Translations under genes and position numbers: made by a program
Notes under the pieces: generated by a model
Database searches by the model: none
What the model was told of the DNA's origin: nothing
What the model saw: the letters and a program-made list of their open reading frames with translations, nothing else
DNA from: an uncultured Collinsella sp.
GTDB taxonomy: Bacteria > Actinomycetota > Coriobacteriia > Coriobacteriales > Coriobacteriaceae
Direction: 5' to 3'
NCBI GenBank assembly: GCA_937958315.1
Contig: CALFGH010000218.1
Span: forward strand, 1-34,895
Length of the DNA stretch: 34,895 nucleotides
Part shown: positions 1 to 7,892 of the stretch, piece after piece
Layout of the letters: each line of letters starts with the position of its first letter
Position numbering within the stretch: position 1 is the first letter of the stretch

Positions 1-34
1 CGTCCCCAAGGGATCACGTGATCCGAAGGGGACG
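1..34. repeat. Nested palindrome at left edge
   Basis: The arms CGTCCCC (1-7) and GGGGACG (28-34) enclose a perfect 14-bp palindrome GGATCACGTGATCC (11-24). The element may continue off the left edge. No gene overlaps it. Its role is unknown; it could be a terminator of an upstream gene or one of the many palindromic elements of this genome. Confidence 0.55.
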
Positions 35-50
35 GAGGAATAGGGATCAC

Positions 51-120
51 AAACAGCGGCGGCACGTCTGGCCGAACGAGTCCCCATACCCTCGTTCGGT
101 CAGACGCGCCACCGCTGTTT
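51..120. repeat. Long inverted repeat upstream of hisS
   Basis: Two 30-nt arms (51-80 and 91-120) are complementary at 27 of 30 positions around a 10-nt loop. The left arm starts AAACAGCGG and the right arm ends CCGCTGTTT. There is no clean U-tract, so it is not a standard intrinsic terminator on either strand. It ends 13 nt before a TATAAT box and 60 nt before hisS. No T-box motif was seen, so I do not call a riboswitch. Confidence 0.7.
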
Positions 121-132
121 GTGTTTGTGCCG

Positions 133-138
133 TATAAT
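133..138 (+). promoter_or_regulatory. Candidate -10 box of hisS
   Basis: A perfect TATAAT lies 42 nt before the hisS ATG. No good TTGACA-like -35 is visible at 16-18 nt, and the upstream DNA is the arm of the 51-120 inverted repeat. The call rests on the -10 match alone. Confidence 0.35.
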
Positions 139-180
139 GACCGTTACCTATGACGCGATACAAAAGAAAGGTGTTTGCCC

Positions 181-1494
181 ATGCAGGCACAGAAGGCGGA
201 GGGAACCCGCGACCTTATCGGCGCCGAGATGCGCGCCTGGCAAAAGATGCAGCAGATTGCGGCCGGCGTGTTCGAGCCGTTTGGTTTTAAACCCATCGAG
301 ACGCCCGCGATCGAGCAGGTGGACGTGTTTGTCCACGGTATCGGCCAGTCGACCGACGTCGTGCGCAAGGAAATGTTCCGCGTGTTCAGCGGTGCCAACC
401 TGGAGCGCGTCTTTACCGAGGGCACCGACACCAAACTCAAGCCCAAGCAGCGCCTGGCGCTTCGCCCCGAGGGCACGGCCGGCGTGGTGCGCGCTGTCGT
501 CGAGAACAATCTGGTGCCCCAGGGCTCCACGCCGTTTAAGGCGTACTACGCCGAGGCCATGTTCCGCGGCGAGCGTCCCCAGAAGGGCCGCCTGCGCCAG
601 TTCCACCAGGTGGGCATCGAGTGGCTCGGCGCTCCCGATCCGGCGGCAGACGCCGAGTGCATCATCATGCTCATGGAGTTTTACAAGCGCCTGGGCTTCG
701 ATCTTTCCAAGCTTCGTCTGCTCATTAACTCGATGGGCGACGCTCAGTGCCGTCCGGCTTACCGCGAGCAAGTCAAGCAGTTTATCCTCGATCACGCAGA
801 CGAGATGTGCGATGAGTGCCGCGAGCGCGCCGAGCTCAACCCGCTGCGTGCCTTTGACTGCAAGAACGACCACTGCCGCGAGATCATGGCCGAGGCTCCG
901 CTGATGGGTGACAACCTGTGCGATGAGTGCCGCGAGCACTACGAGCAGGTCAAGCGCTATCTGGATGCCGCCGGTATCGAGTATGTCGAGGATCCCACCT
1001 TGGTGCGCGGCCTGGACTACTACACCCGTACTGTCTTTGAGGTCGAGGCCCCTGGCGCCGGCGTCGGCTCCATCGGCGGCGGCGGCCGCTACGATGGCCT
1101 GGTCGAGCTCGAGGGTGGCAAGCCCACGGCGGGCGTCGGCTTTGCTGTCGGTTTTGAGCGCGCCCTGCTGGCCCTGCAGGCCTTTGGCAGCGATTTGGGT
1201 GCCGATGAGGCCCCGTGCGTCTATGTCGCCAACGCCGGCAAGGAGCTGCGTCAGAACGTCTTTGCCATTACGCAGGAGCTTCGCGCCGCAGGTATCGTGA
1301 CCGAGGCCGACTATCAGGGTCGTTCGCTCAAGGCCCAGTTTAAGCAAGCCGATAAGGTAGGCGCCAAGCTCATCTTGGTCCTGGGTGGCGACGAGCTTGC
1401 CGCCGGCAAGGTCAAAGTGCGCGACATGCAGAGCCATGACGAGGTGCTCGCCGATCTGGACAACGTCGTCGAGGCGGTTCGCGAGCGCCTGTAG
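181..1494 (+). CDS. hisS: Histidyl-tRNA synthetase
   Basis: This class II aminoacyl-tRNA synthetase charges tRNA-His with histidine in the cytosol. Visible motifs, in order: an N-terminal AEGTRDL segment, motif 2 (FRGERPQKGRLRQFHQVG, about residues 128-145), the histidine-specific LVRGLDYYTRTVFEV (about 274-288), GGGGRYDGL (about 299-307) and motif 3 (AVGFERALLAL). An anticodon-binding domain fills the C-terminus. The length of 437 residues is normal. I chose the ATG at 181, about 10 nt after AAAGAAAGG; an in-frame TTG at 175 is closer to that site and less likely. The gene stands alone: ppc follows after 257 nt with its own promoter-like sequence and a hairpin in between. Confidence 0.96.
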   Translation: MQAQKAEGTRDLIGAEMRAWQKMQQIAAGVFEPFGFKPIETPAIEQVDVFVHGIGQSTDVVRKEMFRVFSGANLERVFTEGTDTKLKPKQRLALRPEGTAGVVRAVVENNLVPQGSTPFKAYYAEAMFRGERPQKGRLRQFHQVGIEWLGAPDPAADAECIIMLMEFYKRLGFDLSKLRLLINSMGDAQCRPAYREQVKQFILDHADEMCDECRERAELNPLRAFDCKNDHCREIMAEAPLMGDNLCDECREHYEQVKRYLDAAGIEYVEDPTLVRGLDYYTRTVFEVEAPGAGVGSIGGGGRYDGLVELEGGKPTAGVGFAVGFERALLALQAFGSDLGADEAPCVYVANAGKELRQNVFAITQELRAAGIVTEADYQGRSLKAQFKQADKVGAKLILVLGGDELAAGKVKVRDMQSHDEVLADLDNVVEAVRERL

Positions 1495-1551
1495 CGCATC
1501 TTTTTGAGCTTCGGGCCTGCTAACGTGCCCTGCTCATGGAGAGCGATTGTT

Positions 1552-1593
1552 ACGGGGGTGTTTCGCTTTTATGCGGAATGCCCCCGTTTACGT
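1552..1593 (+). terminator. Probable hisS terminator hairpin
   Basis: A 15-bp stem (1552-1566 with 1573-1587) begins ACGGGGG and ends CCCCCGT, with three G-U wobbles and a 6-nt loop. Only TTTA follows, so the U-tract is weak. It lies 57 nt after the hisS stop. Confidence 0.45.
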
Positions 1594-1642
1594 ATGCCGC
1601 CCACCGAGAAATACGACCATTTAGGGCAAAAACCTTTGCAAT

Positions 1643-1707
1643 GCAGAAAATACTTTTGTGTGGTAAAGCGCAATCAGTGTCGAAAGTATTTCTCAAGCGC
1701 CTATAAT
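1643..1707 (+). promoter_or_regulatory. ppc promoter region with split inverted repeat
   Basis: A perfect TATAAT stands at 1702-1707, 45 nt before the chosen ppc start. Upstream lie AGAAAATACTTT (1645-1656) and its near-complement AAAGTATTTCT (1683-1693), about 26 nt apart, the second arm falling where a -35 would be. This could be an operator, but no regulator is identified. Confidence 0.45.
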
Positions 1708-1751
1708 GAATACCGCATGTTACGTGCATAGAAGGAGGAATGGGAGGAAAC

Positions 1752-4565
1752 GTGGCTGAGAACCTAAGCAACCAGTCTGTACCCGAAGCCGCGGCGCGCG
1801 TCGCTGCCGTGGTCAACCGCCTCGTTAACCGAATCGGCTCGAATGCCGAGTCCAGGGAGCGTCTCGCCGAGATCGAGATCCCCGAGGAGCTGCGCGACAA
1901 TCTGGCGCTGTTCTTGCGCCTGGAGCGCCGTGTGCTTAGCGAGTATGATCCCGAGATCGCGGACCTGTTCGACAAGATTTTGACAGCCGAGATTGTGGTC
2001 AATGCCGGCAACCCCGGTACCTGCGCTGCCGACGAAGCCGTCGACGAGCAGGGCGTGCCCACCGCCGACGAGCCCACTGCCGTGGCATTTCGTGAGGTCG
2101 TCGATTTGATCGACAGCCTGCCGCTCGATAAGCAGCAGGTCATCGTTCGCGCCTTTACGAGCTTTTTCCATCTGGCAAACCTGTCGGAGGAGAACTACCG
2201 TGTGGCGCAGCTGCGCGAGCGCGAGGCCGGTGCGTCGACCGATACCGAGGTCGATCCTGCCAACGAGCTTACCGTTGCCTATCACCAGCTGGTGAATGAG
2301 CTGGGTGTCGAGGGTGCCAACGAGCTGCTCGACAAGCTCGAGTTCCACCCTGTCTTTACCGCACATCCCACCGAGGCCCGTCGTAAGGCCGTCGAGGGCA
2401 AGATCCGCCGTATCTCCAACCTGCTGGAGGAGCGTCCGCGTCTGGGCGGCTCCGACCTGGTGGAGAACGAGCGCCATATGCTGCAGGAGATCGACGCCCT
2501 GGTGCGTACGAGTCCCATCGCGCTCAAGAAGCCCACGCCGGTCGAGGAAGCCGATACCATCATCGACATCTTCGATAACACGCTGTTCGACGTTATCCCC
2601 GTTATCTATCGTCGTTTTGACGATTGGGTGCTGGGCGACAAGGCCGGTACTGTGCCGCCGCTGTGCCCGGCGTTCTTCCATCCCGGCAGCTGGATCGGTT
2701 CCGACCGCGACGGTAACCCCAACGTCACCGCCAAGGTGAGCCGTGAGGTCGCCGCCAAGTACTTTACGCACATGGTGCTCAAGCTCGAGGACAAGTGCCG
2801 CCACATCGGCCGCAACCTCACGCTCGAGGCTACCTACAGCAAGCCGTCGGCCGAGCTCATTAACCTGTGGAACCATCAGGTCGAGATGAGCCCTCGTTAC
2901 ACGGCCCGCGCCGAGCTGATCTCCGAGCACGAGCCGCATCGCGCCGTCATGCTCGTCATGGCCGACCGCCTGAACGCCACCGTCCGTCGTATCACCGACA
3001 CCATGTACCACAGCGCCGACGAGTTCCTGGATGACCTGCGCGTCGTCCAGCGTTCGCTGGCCGCCTGCGGTGCCGTCCGTGCTGCCTACGGCCCGGTCCA
3101 AACCATCATCTGGCAGGTCGAGTCCTTCGGCTTCCATATGGTCGAGATGGAGTTCCGTCAGCACTCCGTGGTGCATGCCCGCGCCCTTAAGGATATCCAC
3201 GAGAACGGTATCCATGGCGACCTGCAGCCCATGACGCGCGAGGTCATCGATACCTTCCGCGCTATCGGCTCCATCCAAAAGCGCTACGGCAAGAAGATGG
3301 CGCACCGCTACATCATCTCGTTTACCAAGAGCGCTCAGCATGTGGCCGACGTCTTTGAGCTGGCGCACCTGTCCTTTGCACACGAGGAGGATGTCCCCGA
3401 GCTCGACGTGATCCCGTTGTTCGAGCAGCTCGAGGACCTCGAGGGCTGCGTCGACGTGCTCGATCAGATGCTTACGCTGCCCGTGGTGCAAAAGCGCCTT
3501 GCCCAGACCAACCGCCGCATGGAGGTCATGCTGGGCTATTCCGACTCTTCCAAGGATGCCGGTCCTACCACGGCCATGCTCGCGCTGCACTCCGCGCAGG
3601 AGCGCATCGCCAAGTGGGCAGAGAAGAACGATATCGACCTGGTGCTCATGCACGGTCGCGGCGGTGCCGTGGGCCGTGGCGGCGGCCCGGCCAACAAGGC
3701 CGTGCTGGCGCAGCCCAAGGGTTCGGTCAACTGCTTCTTTAAGCTTACCGAGCAGGGCGAAGTCATCTTTGCCCGTTACGGCAACCGCACGCTGGCTCAG
3801 CGCCATGTTGAGTCCGTTGCCGCCGCAACGCTTTTGCAGTCGGCCCCGAGTGTCGAGAAGACCAACACCGAGACCACGCAGAAGTTCTGGGATATGGCCG
3901 AGAAGCTCAACACTGCAAGCCACGAACGCTATCTGGACCTGCTGAACACCGAGGACTTTACACCGTGGTTCTCGACCGTGACGCCGCTGACCGAGGTCGG
4001 TCTGCTGCCGATCGGCTCGCGTCCCGCCAAGCGCGGTCTGGGCGCCAAGTCGCTCGATGACCTGCGTACCATCCCGTGGATCTTCAGCTGGAGCCAGGCG
4101 CGCATTAACCTGGCCGCTTGGTACGGTCTGGGCACCGCCTGCGAGCAGCTTGGCGATCTTGACCAGCTCAAGGCTGCCTACCAGGAGTGGCCGTTCTTCC
4201 GCACGTTCATCGACAACATCGAGATGTCGATCGCTAAGACCGATCAGCGCATCGCCAAGATGTATCTGCACCTGGGCGATCGCCAGGATCTGTCTAAGAA
4301 GGTCTTCACCGAGATGCAGCTCACGCGTAAGTGGGTCCTTGCCATCGTCGGTGACGAGTGGCCGCTGCAGCGCCGTCGCGTGCTTGGCTGCGCCGTCCGC
4401 GTGCGCAACCCCTACGTCGACGCCCTGTCCATCGCCCAGGTCCGCGCCCTTCGCGAGGTGCGTATGAACCAGGACGAGATGGCCGAGGAGAAGAAGGCCG
4501 AGTACATGAGCCTGATTCTTTCGACTGTGACCGGCGTCTCGGCAGGACTGCAGAACACGGGGTAA
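1752..4565 (+). CDS. ppc: Phosphoenolpyruvate carboxylase
   Basis: This enzyme carboxylates phosphoenolpyruvate with bicarbonate to oxaloacetate, refilling the C4-acid pool. All family signatures are present: FTAHPTEARRK (about residue 201), GSDRDGNPNVT (about 315), MLGYSDSSKDAG (about 594), the glycine-rich HGRGGAVGRGGGP (about 634) and the C-terminal QNTG. At about 937 residues it is longer than the E. coli enzyme (883). The extra length lies in the N-terminal 130 residues, including an acidic DEAVDEQ stretch. The start is uncertain. ATG at 1740 sits only 1 nt after AGGAGG, which is too close, while GTG at 1752 has GGGAGG 4 nt upstream, so I prefer 1752. It is monocistronic. Confidence 0.95.
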   Translation: MAENLSNQSVPEAAARVAAVVNRLVNRIGSNAESRERLAEIEIPEELRDNLALFLRLERRVLSEYDPEIADLFDKILTAEIVVNAGNPGTCAADEAVDEQGVPTADEPTAVAFREVVDLIDSLPLDKQQVIVRAFTSFFHLANLSEENYRVAQLREREAGASTDTEVDPANELTVAYHQLVNELGVEGANELLDKLEFHPVFTAHPTEARRKAVEGKIRRISNLLEERPRLGGSDLVENERHMLQEIDALVRTSPIALKKPTPVEEADTIIDIFDNTLFDVIPVIYRRFDDWVLGDKAGTVPPLCPAFFHPGSWIGSDRDGNPNVTAKVSREVAAKYFTHMVLKLEDKCRHIGRNLTLEATYSKPSAELINLWNHQVEMSPRYTARAELISEHEPHRAVMLVMADRLNATVRRITDTMYHSADEFLDDLRVVQRSLAACGAVRAAYGPVQTIIWQVESFGFHMVEMEFRQHSVVHARALKDIHENGIHGDLQPMTREVIDTFRAIGSIQKRYGKKMAHRYIISFTKSAQHVADVFELAHLSFAHEEDVPELDVIPLFEQLEDLEGCVDVLDQMLTLPVVQKRLAQTNRRMEVMLGYSDSSKDAGPTTAMLALHSAQERIAKWAEKNDIDLVLMHGRGGAVGRGGGPANKAVLAQPKGSVNCFFKLTEQGEVIFARYGNRTLAQRHVESVAAATLLQSAPSVEKTNTETTQKFWDMAEKLNTASHERYLDLLNTEDFTPWFSTVTPLTEVGLLPIGSRPAKRGLGAKSLDDLRTIPWIFSWSQARINLAAWYGLGTACEQLGDLDQLKAAYQEWPFFRTFIDNIEMSIAKTDQRIAKMYLHLGDRQDLSKKVFTEMQLTRKWVLAIVGDEWPLQRRRVLGCAVRVRNPYVDALSIAQVRALREVRMNQDEMAEEKKAEYMSLILSTVTGVSAGLQNTG

Positions 4566-4586
4566 TCGATAGCCCTGTAGTCGTCC

Positions 4587-4713
4587 GGGCCCGCCATTAG
4601 TTTACTTTTAGGCACGTCCTCGGACATGCAAGAAGCCCTCGCTGCGCACTTCGTGCGGCGAGGGCTTCTTGCGTCCTGCGGAGTGTGCCTAAAAGTAAAC
4701 TAATGGCGGGCCC
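4587..4713. repeat. Long palindromic element, copy 1 (conserved core, 29-bp arms)
   Basis: Perfect 29-bp outer arms (4587-4615 and 4685-4713) begin GGGCCCGCCATTAG and end CTAATGGCGGGCCC. They enclose a 69-nt core. The core has a mini-hairpin GTCCTCGGAC (4616-4625), a central hairpin (stem GCAAGAAGCCCTCGC at 4628-4642 with 4658-4672, tip CGCACTTCGTGCG) and a second mini-hairpin TCCTGCGGA. The fold would be a four-way, cloverleaf-like structure. The same core recurs at 7665-7731 with quite different arms. The element starts 21 nt after the ppc stop and may terminate transcription, though it has no U-tract on either side. Confidence 0.85.
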
Positions 4714-4894
4714 TGCGATGTCCGGTCTTCGGCGGATTACTGGCTGGGGGAATATTGGTGCGCTTCGCGCGTTTGGAAAGGGCTTCGTGCTGCGGAATGC
4801 ATTCAGAGGGAAACCCATCGGGCCCCTTCGTCCTCGGTCTTCAGGGATTAAAGCTGAAGGGAATAAGGCGCGCTTCGCGCATAGCGTGGAGTGT

Positions 4895-4975
4895 GGCGAG
4901 GGCTTCTTGCGTCCTGCGGAGCGTGCCTAAAAGTAAACTAATGGCGGGCCCTGCGATGTCCGGTCTTCGGCGGAT
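4895..4975. repeat. Partial direct copy of the palindromic element
   Basis: These 81 bp repeat 4657-4737 in the same orientation, 238 bp downstream, with a single difference (T4684 to C4922). The copy covers the right half of the core, the whole right arm and 24 nt beyond. The matching left half is absent. Looser matches, such as GTCCTCGG near 4840, suggest a decayed left part. Confidence 0.85.
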
Positions 4976-5399
4976 CAGCCGCTGGGTGAGGGTGGTGCTT
5001 GGGGCGACGTGCAAAAAACGGAGTTTTCAGCAGCCAAAGATTGATGCATAAGGCCATAGCCGGCTTTCGCTGCCTTTGTTGATGCTTTTGCACGACGATT
5101 GGGCTTTGGCGACGATCATATATGGCTGGTTTCTCGCCGCATGCTATCCAGATGGGTCGAGTCATGAGGACTATCTACCTTTTGAAAGATTTTTGGCACC
5201 AAAATCTTATCCCGCGATGCTGAATACTCGCAAAAATGCACGCTCCGGAGGGTACTACCCAGTTATGGCCAGAAATCCATGCGCCATCTTATGCAATTAA
5301 TTAACGAATTTATGCAAAATGGCTTACGTGCGTACGTCTCGGACTAGATGTTTGCCTCGGCGCTGCGTAAATCATCCTGTCTATAGTGTCTTTGACAGG

Positions 5400-5437
5400 C
5401 GGCTGCGGTCCCGTTTGGGGTCGCGGCCGTTTTGTTG
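5400..5437 (+). terminator. Terminator-like hairpin upstream of larA
   Basis: A 13-bp stem (5400-5412 with 5417-5429, three G-U wobbles) with a GTTT loop is followed by TTTTGTTG. A TATAGT box lies just upstream at 5382-5387, so the hairpin would form at the very start of any transcript begun there. That makes an attenuator of larA possible. It could equally end a transcript from upstream. Confidence 0.55.
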
Positions 5438-5555
5438 TGGGTTAAATATGAACGTTGTGTTAATGAGTCGGTGGACGGTGGTGTTTTTCGGTGAGCGGCG
5501 TATCCTTCCAACGGTTTATCTAGTGTGTCAGTTGAAAGGAAGAGGGCGCTCGTCA

Positions 5556-6833
5556 TTGTTTGAATGTGAACTGCCGTTTGACCACAAGACGTTGCATCTG
5601 GAGCTCGAAGATAAGAACTTCGCGGGTGTGATGGAAGGTCATCAAAACGAGTTTAAGACTACAAAATCGCAGGAAGAGCTGGTGGAGGAGTCGCTTGCCA
5701 ACCCTTATGGCTCGCCTTCGCTCGAGGAGCTTTGTGCTGGCAAGAAGGATATCGTCATTATTAGCTCCGATCATACGCGTCCCGTTCCCTCGCGAGTGAC
5801 GATGCCTATTCTGCTGCATCACATCCACTCCACTGCGCCTGAGGCGCGCGTTCGCATTCTGGTTGCTACGGGTATGCATCGTCCGTCGACGCACGAGGAG
5901 CTCGTCAACAAGTACGGCGAGGAGATCGTTGCCAACGAGGAAATCGTTATGCACGTCGCGACTGATGACAGCATGATGAAAAAGATCGGCACCCTGCCTT
6001 CTGGCGGCGAGTGCATCATCAACAAGATTGCTGCCGATTGCGATCTGCTGCTTGCCGAGGGCTTTATTGAGCCGCACTTCTTTGCCGGTTTCTCTGGTAG
6101 CCGCAAGTCCGTCCTGCCTGGCATCGCCAGCTACAAGACCATCATGTACAACCACAATGGTCAGTTTGTGAACGATTCCCATTCGCGTGCCGGCAACCTG
6201 TGCCACAACCACGTGAGCGAGGACATGTTTGCCGCTGCCGAGATGGCTCACCTTGCCTTTGTGCTTAACGTGGTGCTCAACGGCAAGCACGAGGTCATCG
6301 GCTCCTTTGCCGGCGACATTCACAAGGCGCACGAGGCCGGCTGCGAGTTTGTGAAGAGCCTTGCCGGCGTTGAGCCCGTTGAGTGCGAGATTGCCATCAC
6401 CACCAACGGCGGCTACCCGCTCGACCAGAACATCTATCAGGCCGTGAAGGGCATGTGCGCCGCTGAGGCCACACTTCCCGAGGGCGGCGTGATCATCGAT
6501 GTCGCCGGTTGTGCTGACGGTCACGGTGGCGAGGGCTTCTATCACAACATCGCCGACAATGATCCGGCGGAGTTTGAGCGCGCCTGCATCGACCGTCCTA
6601 AGGACGAGACCCTGCCCGATCAGTGGACGAGCCAGATTTTCGCCCGCATCCTGGCGCATCACCCTGTGATCATGGTCACCGACCTGTGCGATCACCAGAT
6701 GCTCAAGGATATGCACATGACGCCGGTCAACACTATCGAGGAGGCGCTCAAGCTCGCCTTTGAGATGAAGGGTGCCGATGCCAAGGTTGCCGTCATTCCC
6801 GATGGCCTGGGCGTTGTCGTCGCGCAGCACTAG
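5556..6833 (+). CDS. larA: Nickel-dependent lactate racemase LarA
   Basis: LarA interconverts L- and D-lactate using a covalently bound nickel-pincer (NPN) cofactor. Taking TTG at 5556 as start gives 425 residues. The known Lactobacillus plantarum active-site residues then fall at identical numbers: Arg75 (SSDHTRP), His108 (ATGMHRPS), His174 (IEPHFF), Lys184 (SRKSVLPG, the cofactor-linking lysine) and His200 (NHNGQF). This supports the TTG start strongly; AGAGGG lies 9 nt upstream. The reading frame stays open upstream to about 5319, but that part is not family sequence. larD follows after 49 nt, a two-gene unit as in lactobacilli. The enzyme needs LarB, LarC and LarE to make its cofactor; only larB and a short larC are in view. 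Confidence 0.93.
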   Translation: MFECELPFDHKTLHLELEDKNFAGVMEGHQNEFKTTKSQEELVEESLANPYGSPSLEELCAGKKDIVIISSDHTRPVPSRVTMPILLHHIHSTAPEARVRILVATGMHRPSTHEELVNKYGEEIVANEEIVMHVATDDSMMKKIGTLPSGGECIINKIAADCDLLLAEGFIEPHFFAGFSGSRKSVLPGIASYKTIMYNHNGQFVNDSHSRAGNLCHNHVSEDMFAAAEMAHLAFVLNVVLNGKHEVIGSFAGDIHKAHEAGCEFVKSLAGVEPVECEIAITTNGGYPLDQNIYQAVKGMCAAEATLPEGGVIIDVAGCADGHGGEGFYHNIADNDPAEFERACIDRPKDETLPDQWTSQIFARILAHHPVIMVTDLCDHQMLKDMHMTPVNTIEEALKLAFEMKGADAKVAVIPDGLGVVVAQH

Positions 6834-6882
6834 TGCGTGGTCCAAACGAATCGTTTATAACCGACAAGAAAGATAAGGTTTT

Positions 6883-7614
6883 ATGCTTACCAAACTCCTC
6901 TGCGAATTCGGCGCAACGGCCCTCATGATCATCTTTGGCGTGGGCGTGCACTGCGATACCGTGCTTAAGGGCACCAAGTATCAGGGCTCCGGCCACATGT
7001 TTGCCATCACCACCTGGTCTTTTGGCATCTCGGTCGCCCTGTTTATCTTTGGCGGCGCCGTGTGCATGAACCCCGCCATGGTGCTTGCCCAGTGCATCGT
7101 AGGCTTGGTGCCGTGGAGCAGTTGCATCCCCTTCATGGTTGCCGATATGCTCGGCGGCTTTGTGGGCGCCGTGATCGCGTGGTTGATGTATGCCGATGAG
7201 TTCAAGGCTTCCGACGGCGTCGTCGACCCTATTGCCCAGCGCAACATCTTCTCGACCAACCCCACCACCGAGGGCACGAACTATGCCCGCAACTTCTTCT
7301 GCGAGGCTATCTGCACCTTTGTGTTTATCAGCGCCATCCTTGCTGCCGCTAGCCGCGCCGGCGAGAACGTTTTGATGCTCGCCATCTGCGTCGGTCTGAT
7401 TGTTTGGGCTGTTGGCATGGGCATGGGCGGCATCACCGGCTTCGCCATGAACCAGGCTCGTGACCTTGGTCCTCGCATGGCCTATCAGGTGCTGCCGATT
7501 AAGAACAAGGCTGACAACAACTGGAAGTACGGCCTGCTCGTTCCTGGCATCGCTCCGTTTGTCGGTGCCGCTCTGGCCGCGCTGTTTGTGCATGGTTTCT
7601 TGGGTATGTTCTAG
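6883..7614 (+). CDS. larD: LarD-like lactate channel (aquaporin/GlpF family)
   Basis: This membrane channel of the major intrinsic protein family has 243 residues and about six transmembrane helices. Its position directly after larA and its strong resemblance to the L. plantarum lactic-acid aquaglyceroporin suggest it passes lactic acid. Shared stretches include ALMIIFGVGVHC, VLKGTKY, GSGH.FAITTW and YG.LVPGIAPFVGAA. The first pore box is a normal NPA (residues 63-65). The second, normally NPA, reads NQA (residues 190-192, AMNQARDLGPR). The ATG follows GACAAGAAAGATAAGG, a modest ribosome binding site. It is probably cotranscribed with larA. Confidence 0.87.
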   Translation: MLTKLLCEFGATALMIIFGVGVHCDTVLKGTKYQGSGHMFAITTWSFGISVALFIFGGAVCMNPAMVLAQCIVGLVPWSSCIPFMVADMLGGFVGAVIAWLMYADEFKASDGVVDPIAQRNIFSTNPTTEGTNYARNFFCEAICTFVFISAILAAASRAGENVLMLAICVGLIVWAVGMGMGGITGFAMNQARDLGPRMAYQVLPIKNKADNNWKYGLLVPGIAPFVGAALAALFVHGFLGMF

Positions 7615-7640
7615 TCTGAGGCTACATAGTTGTCCGCCGC

Positions 7641-7755
7641 CCGCATGGGGTAACTTCCCAGCGCGTCCTCGGACATGCAAAAAGGCTCGCTGCGCACTTC
7701 GTGCGGCGAGCCTTTTTGCGTCCTGCGGAATGCGCTGGGAAGTTACCCCATGCGG
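7641..7755. repeat. Long palindromic element, copy 2 (same core, different 24-bp arms)
   Basis: Perfect 24-bp arms (7641-7664 and 7732-7755) start CCGCATGGGG and end CCCCATGCGG. Apart from their 3-nt outer edge composition they share nothing with the arms of copy 1. The core matches copy 1 in three blocks: 16 nt starting GTCCTCGGACATG, 25 nt around CGCACTTCGTGCG, and 14 nt TTGCGTCCTGCGGA. The central stem is flanked by AAAAA and TTTTT, so here it looks like a bidirectional terminator. It sits between the convergent larD and tetR genes. Confidence 0.85.
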
Positions 7756-7892
7756 CCAGCTGCGGGATCTTAGTCGCGTCGGAACAGGCAACCCAACATA
7801 TATCTGAAATTGGGTGTGAGGGGCGCTTTGCTGTTGGGGCGTTGAGATGAGGGCGACACTTTGGGAAGCGACGACGCCTTGGGAGGGGGCGT

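Larger units (their letters stand above)
4566..5555. other. Intergenic region, no supported gene
   Basis: This stretch of about 990 bp lies between ppc and larA. It holds the palindromic element at 4587-4713, its partial copy at 4895-4975, fragments resembling the element's core between them, and a terminator-like hairpin at 5400-5437. From about 5040 to 5390 it is less GC-rich, and I see no gene with a plausible ribosome binding site and recognisable protein. A 74-codon reading frame at 5076-5300 has no recognisable features. Confidence 0.6.

Noticed and set aside
1..180. T-box or other riboswitch ahead of hisS
   Set aside because: The hairpin is a simple long inverted repeat. No T-box sequence or terminator/antiterminator pair was seen, and the TATAAT lies downstream of it.
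1764..4271. 835-codon open frame antisense to ppc
   Set aside because: The plus frame has every PEP carboxylase motif. The antisense frame is a codon-bias mirror with no recognisable domain or ribosome binding site. The same applies to the long antisense frames over aspS (10792-13161), feoB (14483-16720), the transporter/uxaB (20554-23187), uxaC (18503-20020) and the OYE gene (26279-28192).
5076..5300. 74-codon plus-strand frame in the ppc-larA gap
   Set aside because: No recognisable motif, no clear ribosome binding site, and it lies in a low-GC stretch full of repeat debris.
5319..5555. N-terminal extension of LarA upstream of the TTG at 5556
   Set aside because: Those residues have no family similarity, and all active-site positions match L. 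plantarum numbering only with the 5556 start. The extension also covers the hairpin at 5400-5437.
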